This document shows positions 55,601 to 64,000 of a stretch of DNA of 64,000 nucleotides, in pieces (within the stretch, counting starts at the first letter, position 1; the number at the start of each line of letters is the position of its first letter). The notes under the pieces were generated by a model. That model was given only the letters and a program-made list of their open reading frames with translations. It made no database searches and had not been told where the DNA came from. The position numbers and the translations under genes are program-made. The stretch covers positions 17,383,007 through 17,447,006 of the forward strand of contig CM039210.1 of the NCBI GenBank assembly GCA_008360975.2, given 5' to 3'. The DNA comes from Lichenostomus cassidix (Eukaryota > Chordata > Aves > Passeriformes > Meliphagidae).

Positions 55601-56064
55601 TACGTATTGTTGGATAGTATGTCAGCCCTGGCATTGCCTTCTGTAATAAAACCTGTTAATTTGTTGTGGCTTCAAATGTGCAGAATGTAATATTGATGCA
55701 CTCGAACTTGAATTGCATTTCACAAAGTTTGCAATAGTGAAAACAGAGCTGCATTATTGACTTCCTTTAGAAGTGAACAATCTAAACATTTAGTTATATC
55801 TGCTACATAAGCAGAATCAGTGACCAAATTCAAAGGTACCTGAGAGAACCACTGAAAAGCCATGGCAACTGCCTTCAATTCAAGCAGCTGGGCAGAGCCT
55901 GACTCATGGCCTTTCAGCACCTGCCAGTCAGATACCTCCTTCCAGGTAACAATGGCCTTTCCTGTTTTACCAGAACCATCCATGAAGACGGTGGGTCCAT
56001 GCACTGGCACCCGACTGTTCTTTGGCTGCAAGGTGAAACTGGTTAAATTTGCCAGCTGCAGCAA
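55601..56064 (-). pseudogene. pol: ERV-E RNase H
   Basis: 115 codons are open from 56064 with VFMDGSGK, LLELKAVAMAF and LVTDSAYVAD. After the stop near 55720 the last motif (GNARAD-type, near 55635) is in another frame. Confidence 0.87.
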
Positions 56065-57300
56065 TTTTTGGCCACAGGCAGGTGATAAACGATCTGCCCT
56101 GAGAAATTTTGCAGTGCACTTTGCAAAGGAGCGCTATTAGATAGGCTCCATTCAATGCTGTCTCGCGATACCGGAACAACAATCGTTGCAGGATCCGCTG
56201 CCATCAATTGTAAACACCGATGATGGCATTTAATTATCAGACAAGCGATCAATTTGAACAATGTGGGTGCTGTCTTTTTTGGCTGATGAGGCAAAAAGAC
56301 CCATTCCAGGATATGCAAAGGGTCATCCCATTGTTTGTTCCACTGGCCAATGATACCTGTAGAATGGAGGTCTGGAGCAGTAATGAAAACAGTGATATCA
56401 ATAGAAGGATCCACTCAATAAACCTGACGAGCAGAAACAGCCTGCTGCACCTTGTTCAGCACTCGTCGTGCCTCAGGAGTCAATTCCCGAGGTGAGTTTC
56501 GATCAGGGTCCCCCTTTAAAATACTAAAAAGTGGGCAAAATTCTGTGGTGCTTAGTCCTAAATAAGGACATAACCAATTGATGATACCCAGCAATTTCTG
56601 GGCATCATTCAGGGTCTTAATAGAGTCTGAGAACTGCACCTCTTGGTGTTGTATGGTTTGATCCAAAATTTTGACTCTCAAATACTTCCAAGGAAGCTGC
56701 TGTTGAACTTTCTCCGGAGCCACTTGCAACCCATGGGAATGCAGGGCAGCAAGCAATCGAGTCTGTAACCTCTGCAACTTGTCCTGGGTGGATGCTGCCA
56801 CCAGGATATCATCCATATAATGGTAGCAGAATGCCTCAGGAAAATGCTCACAGACTGCGGACAAAGCCTGAGTGACATACCATTGACAGATATTTGGGCT
56901 ATTCTTCATGCCCTGAGGTAATACTTTCCATGGAAATCTCTTTACAGGCTCCGCATTGTTAATTGCAGGCACAGTAAAGGCAAATTTTGGCCTGTCATTG
57001 GGGTGCAAAGGAATTGTGAAAAAAACAATCCTTCAAATCAATGATCAAAATTTTCCACCCTGTGGGGATCATTGTGGTTCAGGGCATATTAGGCTGCAAG
57101 CTCCCCATACTTTCCATCACTGCATTAACTTTCCGGAGATCTTGCAACAGTCTCCATTTCCCCAATTTTTTCTTAATTATGAAAACAGGAGTATTCCAGG
57201 GATTAGTAGAAGCTCAATGTGTCCTTGTTGCAATTGCTCCTGAACCAGCTGACAAAGGGCGACTAATTTCTCGTTTGGGAGGGGCCACTGTGGTTCCCAT
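56043..57300 (-). pseudogene. pol: ERV-E reverse transcriptase, YMDD intact
   Basis: The fingers lie in a broken part (57008-57300, with NTPVF near 57180). From 57008, 197 codons are open: [20 protein letters not shown] and Tyr-Met-Asp-Asp at 56808-56819. Thumb (INWLCPYLGL) and connection (DPLHILEWVFLPHQ, 56414-56043) follow. Of the three ERVK-like reverse transcriptases in the window only this one keeps the second Asp. Confidence 0.92.
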
Positions 57301-57368
57301 ATAGGTGTTTTGGTCAGCCATCGCAGAGAGAGCGTAGAATATGGTGCGCTCTTGCATAGTGACCCCTA

Positions 57369-58141
57369 TCAAAAATTTGTCCTGATCCGCACCCCCCAGG
57401 CTGCCAACACGTCCCATACCCAAAGGTTAACTGGAGCTGAAGTAACATAGGGACAGATTGTAGCCGTGTATCCCTCTGGTTCTTTTACCAACACAGGTCG
57501 CTTGCTCAGTTGGCTCTGTGTGGTTCGTCCTAGTCCCATCATGGCTGATCCCACAGGGGCTAAAGGCCACAAAAAAGGCCATGAAGAGGAGTAGAGATCG
57601 TTACATCAGCACCCGTATCAATCAAACCTTGGAGCCGAATCTGGTGCGGATGAGCTTTCGGAACGATGAGGTTGCATGTCATCTGTGGCCTTTGACTAGA
57701 AATGTCTGCAGTCCAGCAGACCTGCGGAAGTCCCGGTGATTCAGTGCTGTTTCCTCCACAAGCTTGTTGTTCTTCCCTGGGGACACAAGACTCAACAGGC
57801 ACTAGTTGAGCAATGTGAGTCTTTTCAGGAACAGTGACAGGGGGTTTTGACATGGAAACCATAGCGTGAATCTGGCCTGTAAAATCAGCATTTACAACTT
57901 CTCGGTGGACAAAAATCCCGTGGTGGGTGGCATCAGGTCTCCCCACAAACAGCACACTAAGTCCCTGACTTAGGGTTCCATGTGCATCCAAGGGAACCCT
58001 ATGGATGCTACCAGATTCTAGGGTGACTGTCCTTGCGGTGTAGACGTCAACCCAGGCTGGTCCTTGGGCGCCGTCTCTAAATTGGCTGGATAGGCCTGTG
58101 CCATCGCCCTGTTCTGGGGGAACGTTTGCATTGGAGGGCAA
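57369..58141 (-). pseudogene. pro: ERV-E dUTPase and protease
   Basis: 193 codons are open from 58141. A dUTPase domain comes first (HRVPLDAHGTL, VNADFTGQIHAM). Where the family motif has a catalytic Asp (VID.DF.G), this copy reads VNADFTG, so the residue is changed. The protease active site GLIDTGADVTI follows near 57610, and the protease end (LWVWDVLAAWG) is in another frame at 57369-57450. The gene order gag-dut-pro is that of betaretroviruses. Confidence 0.87.
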
Positions 58142-60660
58142 CTCCCCCTTTTTGCACTTCTCCTTGCATTTCCCAACAGGGGTCGACCATCTACATGGTA
58201 CTTAGACCTGCAGTAGTCTGAACAGTGACCTGGCCTACCACACCTCCTGCACTGGGGAATCCCGGTCCCTGTATTTTCCTTCTGCTTCAATTTAGCTCGT
58301 TTCCGTTTGTTCCCAGCCTTGGGCTGTTTTTGTCCACGGTCGGGGGGTGCCTGACCAGGCGGCACAAGTGCAGCCAAGGCAGACCTCTTTTGGTTCCCTG
58401 ATCCCACCTTAGAGTAAGCTTCTACCATTTCTGCGAGTGTAGGTTCCCCAGGAAGGGCATCTATGATCTTTCTACACTCTTCGTTGGCATTGTCTCTTGC
58501 CAACTGTTTGCACAATATCTGTCTCAATGAATCATCTTCCACCTGCTTTTCCAGGGCTGCCGCTCCCTTTTCTACAAAAGTCAGGAAAAGCTCAGACTGC
58601 CCCTGAGATATTTTTGAATACTGTGTTTTTGGGGCAGTCATGTCTATGGTTTTTATGATGGCTCCCATGCCGATCTTGTGGGCCTGCTCCGGGACCCGAG
58701 GATCCCAAGTAGCCTGGATGTTGGGACTAGAAAAAAATTAGTTCCCATTAGAGCATCCACCCCAACCGCATATCTAGGGTTGTCAGAAGGCAAGTGCATA
58801 TTCTGCATTGCGTGTTTTTCAGCCAGTTTTCTCCAGTTATTCTCAAAAACTGCATATTGCACAGGCTGAAACAGAACTTGACTCAAATGCTTAATATCGA
58901 ATGGAGCAAGCAGGTCAGTATTCATCACTAATAATTTGCATAGTTTCAGGGGATCCAAGGCCATTTTGTGCTATCTTGGTCTGTATATCCTTTACTATCT
59001 TCCATGCAGTAGCGTCATGCTTGTGTTCCTGACCCAGATTCGGGGGAGCCTTAAACACAGGAAAGGCTTGGGCATCCCCTTGCAGGGTGTTAGTATCACC
59101 TTCATCTGCTAGTACACCTCCTAGAGGCGCTGTAGCAGCCACCTGATTCTCTTTAGTGTCCCCTGTCTGGTCTGGCATCCCCATTCTTTCTAAGATTCCA
59201 ATTTCCTGCCTCTAGAGTGCCCATCTTTACCGATTCCCAGAAATGCTGGGGATTTCATGGGGGCACCGTCACCATACAGTCTGGGAATGTCCAAGGGTGG
59301 TTCTGTAGCAGGTGCTTCTTTCGCTGCCCTGCCACCACAGCTTTTCGTCCTGGAGCAAGCACGTTATCCAATTCGCTTTCTGAGTCATCATACTGGGGTT
59401 TCTCCATCAGCCCTATTACGAATGATGGAGTTTGGCTGGGTGTAGACTTTGTGCCAAGACAGCATGGCGGTGGAGCTCGGAGTGGAGTGCAGAGAAGGCA
59501 GCGACACAGGTAGAGTGTTGGGAGGCCCCACTGGCTGCACTGGCATGTTATCAATTAAAGCCGTCTGCTGCGCCAGCGTAGAAGCGGCCAGATCAGCATG
59601 CCGCGCTGGGGCCGCCTCTGCCACTGGAACCATTGCTGAGACCGGTGTATCCTGCCCGGAATCCATCTGAGTCCCTGTCGTCACTTCCGCTTTCATCGTG
59701 GGATGATCCCCGGCTGTCTTCCGGGTTGCCAGAGCGGGCGCTTCCGGCCCACACTGCTGCAGGTTGGGAGTCTCTCACGAACGGGTCTCCGCTAAGTGCT
59801 GACAGATTCCGGTAAGTTGGTGCAAGATATCCATTAAAAGCTGGTCTGAAAGGGTGGGTGGCACCTGCGGGAACCCAGGGATCTGTGCAGCCGGTGCGTG
59901 GGGGTTACGTCCCAGAGGGACCGCGGCCGCTGCTTGGGAAAAGCCAGCCAGCGCATGCACAGCTGACGGGAGGGGGTTGCTTCATGGAGTGGCTGCGGCT
60001 GCTGCTTGGTGTGGCTCTGGCCACGCCGGGTTTGGTAGCGCGGTCTGCTCCAGCGCCGGCATCCCCGCCCCTGCGGTCTGAACGGGCAGAATCTGGGTCC
60101 GCCCCAGCCCGGGCTGCACTGGTGGGGTTCGCGGAGGAATCAGTGGCGCCACAGAGGCGGCCACCAAGGAGCTCTGTCAGCTCTTCTCCTGTTTCAGCAT
60201 CTCCGCAAGCTGTTCCACAGGCGAAGGCTACTTTGGTGGGATGTAGTCCTGTGGCGAAGTATATTTCTACTGCATGGGCCTGCTCGCTATAGCTGGCTCG
60301 GTCAGGGGCGGGGACTCCTCAGACCAGCCGTCGCCGGTCGAGATCAAGGAATCTAGACAGAGCAAGGCATCGTCTCCCCCCATATCAGCTTCCTGTTGTT
60401 TTAAGGAGTCCCATATTTGCCTCCATGTAAGATATAAATGTACGGTTTTTGGGTTTCCATAAACGACCTGTTACCAGAGCACCCCACCGACTTGCAACCA
60501 CATACCTGTGTCCACTTCCACCTCTAACACTTCCAAGAAGCCATGGTCCACAGCCTAGTCTAACAGCACTAGGCTCAAGCACTGTCTCCTCTTGACCCTC
60601 GGACTGCCCCAGGTATCCTTCAGGAGCAACAGCAGAATGCCGTCTTTTGGAAGGGAATGA
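58018..60660 (-). pseudogene. gag: ERV-E gag, broken
   Basis: The N-terminal half is in several frames and includes a Pro/Ala-rich linker (59780-60160). The capsid begins near 59090 (QAFPVFKAPPNLGQEHKHD), continues at 58964-58653, and ends with the major-homology-type region near 58620-58480 (ISQGQSELFLTFVEKG, then LARDNANEECRKIIDALPG). One intact zinc knuckle, CRRCGRPGHCSDYC, lies near 58225. A basic stretch (NKRKRAKLKQK) precedes it. The last 120 bases overlap the dUTPase frame, suggesting frameshift expression in the parent. Confidence 0.87.
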
Positions 60661-60682
60661 TCCATTTTCCTCCCGTTCCCCA

Positions 60683-60727
60683 AGGTGGGTGGAGGGGAGG
60701 GGGGGAGGGGGGAAGGGGGGGTGAGGG
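60683..60727 (+). repeat. G-rich tract in the ERV-E leader
   Basis: The plus strand holds several runs of three to seven G within 45 bases (GGTGGGTGGAGGGG and more), a pattern able to form a G-quadruplex. The viral strand here is C-rich. Confidence 0.8.
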
Positions 60728-60762
60728 CCCTTCTGTACCTTCTGAAAACGGTGCATGTAGTA

Positions 60763-60779
60763 CACATCAGTGGTCACCA
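60763..60779 (-). other. ERV-E primer-binding site, degraded tRNA-Trp
   Basis: The minus strand reads TGGTGACCACTGATGTG, matching the tRNA-Trp complement at 14 of 17 positions; the mismatches are C to A, C to T and C to T. It lies two bases from the LTR. Confidence 0.6.
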
Positions 60780-60781
60780 GA

Positions 60782-61052
60782 GGTCACTGTTGTACCAGTA
60801 ACAGAGAGAAACTCAATTAACTGCAACGCTATTTTCCAGAGAGAAAAGGTTTATTATGATTCATGGTTTATATACAGGCGAAAAGTATATTGAGATTGGC
60901 CAGTGGTCATCCACCCCCCAGGGTGATTGGCTGAGGTGTCTCAACAACCAATTCCAAGCATACTCAATTTTCTCAATCTTTATTTTATGATGTTTCTCAT
61001 ACTTAACGTGAGAAGGAAAAGTTTCCCAAGACAGAGGCCCTGTGCAGCCGCA
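60782..61052 (-). repeat. ERV-E 5' LTR
   Basis: 271 bp. Its plus-strand start is GGTCACTG where the 3' LTR has TGTCACTG, so the terminal base has changed. AATAAA-type signals near 60850 and TATTTTATG near 60978 fit polyadenylation and promoter positions on the minus strand. Confidence 0.93.
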
Positions 61053-61058
61053 GTGCCA

Positions 61059-63189
61059 TTTCTCAGATGGTGAGCCTTATTGCTTGACCCATCAGCATAG
61101 GTCAGCCTGCCACCACCTCATTGTTTTAAAAGAACACCTTGTATCTTTTTTGCTTCCCTACCCATGAAGCCAAGCAATGCTAGCTCATGCCAAGAGACTG
61201 GCTGTGGAAGATGGTGAAATTCTTGAAGCACAAGGAGCTGGTGTGTTGAGCTTACTCCATGGGCTTTTTCCATCTGACAGCACAGGCTTTCCAGCAGGCA
61301 GGGCAGAGCTGATAACTCTCATCCTGCAGCTCCAGGCATTCTGCCTGTCCCCTAACAATTGCAGGAGGTGATCCATCTGGGGTAAGCAGTACGATGCATC
61401 ACAGCAGAAAGAGTTCAGAACAGTATTTCTGATGGCTTTGTTCTTATAGCCCTCTTTGATGTGCTTTTGGTAAATTGTTCAAACATGCATTTCACCAGGC
61501 TGTCTTTTCAGCTCCAAAGTGAGGTTTCCTCAGCAGAGTGATTGTGAAAGGCTCAAGAAGGGAAAATGGCAGCTCTGCCCACTGACTTTTCACCAGGCTC
61601 ACAGCAGTTGAAAATCAAGTTTAGTAGCTTAAGCTCTGTAAGTACAGCTTTTAATTAAAATACATAATTTAATGTTAGAGACCTCATTCTCCAAGAAGGG
61701 TACCATTATAAATGCCTGCATCTGACCTGGATTACTGTCTTTATTACATTAAAGATAGCAAACCCAAACTGACTTCTTGTAACCATTTGCCAAGCAGACA
61801 AAGGCACTGTCTTCATCCCAGATATAAGAAAAAAAAAGAACTAACACTCATTTGAATTTACTTATTTGATATATAAGCTGATGCAACAGCTCAGTGTGAC
61901 CTTAGGAAGAGTTGTTGAATGAGAGCTTCCACACTGTCACATCAAATCATGCCAGGCTGTCTGCGAAGAGCCAGGTGGGGACAATGCTTGATGGGCTGAC
62001 CTAAACTCCATCTCTGGAGGCTCCCCCAAATTAATTACAGTCTATATGTTAGGTGGTATCTGATCAGAATCCCTCCTTCTGTAGCTATGTGTGTTTCTAT
62101 GTTTACACATATATAAGCAACACTTAATATATAAAGAGAGGTTAATGAAAAGAAAATAATTAGTGCCTGTTATTGCAGGAGCTCATGCTGTTTTTTTCCA
62201 CTGCCCGGTTCACGCCTCCTTTATAAGGATTTCCTCCTTTATAAGGATTTCCTCTTCATCCTGTGGTAGACTTTGCTATACTCCTGGACTTTGCAAGTAG
62301 AGATAGAGGAATAGCTCCTTTAATTTGCTTGGAAGTGGTCCAGTCTTTGGAGTCTGGATAGCTCTGGTTCATATCTTAATAATTTTCATACCTTCACATG
62401 AATTTTTACAATGGGAAATACCCTGGTAAGCCCCTGATCTCTCTCTTGGCTGGCAACTTTTTTCTCCATTGAGGCAGCCAAGGAAGCCTCATACTCCAAG
62501 TCACAAGCACCTCCTCTTCCATTCAGGAGAGGAGCCTGGGTTTTGGTTTGGAGGTGCATGCACGGATGTGCGTGTACATGTGCAGGCATTCACTGCTTGA
62601 TTCACTATTTCTCTTGTCCCCCTTTCATCTATTAGTGTCCTTTGAAGGATCAGGTTACCTTGCCAGTGGAAATATATGAGCTTGCTGTGTGATATAGCAT
62701 AACTGCGACAGCAGATCACGTAATTTTCCCTCAAAGGCTTGTTGCAGGCTATGTCGAGTCATTTGTATTTATGACAACTTGGAGGTGATTTAGTGCTACC
62801 TCCCTTTGATAAACACCATTTAGAGCTTATAAATACAGGTGATACACTGCTTTCCCCTCTGGGATTTTAAAGGGAGAGTTGCATTTGCGTTCCTATTGAG
62901 CTTTTATTGTTTGGGGGTTAAAAATGGGAAGGAGCAAGTAAAAACAGGAAATGGAAGGAGTGTGTGAAATGCAAAAAGGCCCTCGAGAAATGAAGGATGC
63001 TGCCGTGCTTAGGGCAACTTTAGCTCAAAGCATGTGTCATGCCCCTGCTCCTCATCTCCTGGGCATGGAGCAAGGTGAAGTTCTGCTAACCACAAGCAAA
63101 TCAGACAGTGGGAGAAGGGGATTCTCCAGGTTGGGGCCAATATGAATTTAACACTCAGTTTCCACAATAATAATAAAAAAGACTTCCAT
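61059..63189. other. Unrecognised sequence with a short tandem duplication
   Basis: No supported gene or mobile element. An 18-base unit, CTCCTTTATAAGGATTTC, is repeated in tandem at 62215-62250. Confidence 0.4.
62215..62250. repeat. Tandem duplication of an 18-bp unit
   Basis: Two adjoining copies of CTCCTTTATAAGGATTTC. Confidence 0.9.
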
Positions 63190-63194
63190 ATGCC

Positions 63195-63634
63195 TGTCCT
63201 GGTTCTGGCCAGGACAGGGTTAAATTTTGCAGTAGCCAGGAGGGAGCACGGCTGGGACCTGGAGGTTATTCTATACCACCTCCCATCATTTTTCGGGGAT
63301 GGGGGAAGGAGTCCTTTCTGGGTTGCGCAGCATGGCGGAGGGAGTGGTAGGCTATTGTTGGGGATTTCTATCAGGTGAGCAATCATGTATGAATTGTTTG
63401 CCTCTTTTCTTGTACACTCTGTCATTAGTATTGTTGCTGTTACTGTTAGTTTTCTTATCTCATTGCTGTTTCCAGCAAATAGTTATTATCTCAACCCATG
63501 ATCTTTACCTTTTATGCCCCCACTTATCTTCTCCAGCCCACTGCAGTGGGAGGGGGGGGTGATCAAGTGGCACATGGTTTGGAGTGTTTCAGTGGGAACA
63601 CTAAATTGGGGAATACTATTCCTAAACCATGACA
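63195..63634 (+). mobile_element. Solo ERVL LTR, target duplication ATGCC
   Basis: 440 bp, TGTCCTGGTTCTGGCC...AAACCATGACA, flanked by ATGCC at 63190-63194 and 63635-63639. It is the same family as the 3' LTR at 46096-46579. Confidence 0.96.
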
Positions 63635-63639
63635 ATGCC

Positions 63640-64000
63640 AAGAGGTTTTTTAGTTTGTGTCTTACTGTTGTGTGCTGTATTTTTTACTTAATTTCAAGGA
63701 GCCATTTCCCAAGCATATTTATATTCTGTAACTAGATTTATAAAGAGGTAGACAATTTATGGCCAGCAATAAATGATACTTAAGCCCAGCACAGAGTTGT
63801 CAGATTTTATGCACTAGGCTGAAATTGATCATTGATGGAAGCAAGTAGGAAGATTGTTCCTTGAAAATTATAATTGCTTTCATAATTTGTAATGCCCAGA
63901 GGAACCTGAGCATCACAGCCCACTGAATTTTGAATTTCACACAGAGATGCATATCTTTATTTTATAAATGAGGATTCAGAAGATAAAGGGGTTTTCATCT
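63640..64000. other. Unrecognised sequence to the window end
   Basis: No gene or repeat recognised. Confidence 0.35.

Larger units (their letters stand above)
54032..61052 (-). mobile_element. ERV-E: env-less minus-strand ERVK-like provirus
   Basis: LTRs of 271 bp lie at 54032-54302 and 60782-61052, and GTGCCA is duplicated perfectly at 54026-54031 and 61053-61058. The LTRs differ at some two dozen bases (about 9%), the oldest of the three ERVK-like proviruses by this measure. Gag, dUTPase, protease, reverse transcriptase, RNase H and integrase are in order. Only about 340 bases separate integrase from the polypurine tract, with no env. Nothing has inserted into it. Confidence 0.95.

Noticed and set aside
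60399..60777. Open frames of about 70-130 codons in the ERV-E leader and early gag
   Set aside because: They are low-complexity Pro/Ser readings of the C-rich leader without homology to matrix domains.

Overview
The window looks like avian, most likely songbird, nuclear DNA. It holds CR1 LINE fragments with the CR1 reverse transcriptase and the characteristic ATTCTATG-like 3' tail, and many LTR retrotransposons of the ERVL and ERVK kinds found in passerines. I recognise no host gene exon, no functional RNA gene and no CRISPR array. The density and nesting of endogenous retroviruses (ERVs) suggest a repeat refuge such as the female-specific W chromosome, but that is inference.

Layout. (1) 1-2040: a CR1 reverse-transcriptase fragment split by LTR sequence that carries a long tRNA-Lys copy. 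(2) 2041-16600: mostly unrecognised sequence with a TTTTC microsatellite, two solo LTRs with perfect 5-bp target duplications (3536-4787 and 9524-10565), a CR1 3' end and another LTR relic. (3) 16612-33475: one CR1 element opened by a stack of insertions. These are a small solo LTR, inside it a complete minus-strand provirus ('ERV-A', 17009-31842, TSD TAGGGG), inside its 3' LTR an ERVL-like element (17290-22166, TSD GCCGG), and inside its env an aberrant LTR-tRNA-inverted-LTR insertion (22939-24488). A further solo LTR (32600-33295) sits in the CR1 tail. (4) 34249-46579: an old plus-strand ERVL provirus (TSD GCATG on both sides) holding two solo LTRs and a minus-strand provirus ('ERV-C', 38880-44568) that itself contains a solo LTR. 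(5) 47680-48465: a CR1 3' end on the minus strand. (6) 50121-51758: LTR within LTR. (7) 54032-61052: an env-less minus-strand provirus ('ERV-E', TSD GTGCCA). (8) 63195-63634: a solo LTR.

The proviral genes follow the retroviral plan: gag, protease (with dUTPase upstream in ERV-C and ERV-E), reverse transcriptase, RNase H, integrase and, only in ERV-A, a substantial env. All are broken by stops, frameshifts, deletions or insertions, so none should be read as a working gene. Different proviruses carry different primer-binding sites: Lys in the ERVL element, His-like in ERV-A, elongator Met in ERV-C, degraded Trp in ERV-E and Ile in the aberrant insertion.

Three observations deserve most attention. 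First, the 1550-bp insertion at 22939-24488 has U3 ends at both termini and a 50-nt copy of the mature tRNA-Ile primer. Second, a 69-nt tRNA-Lys copy follows another LTR at 1521-1589. Third, the ERVL gag reading frame begins with a multi-pass membrane module.
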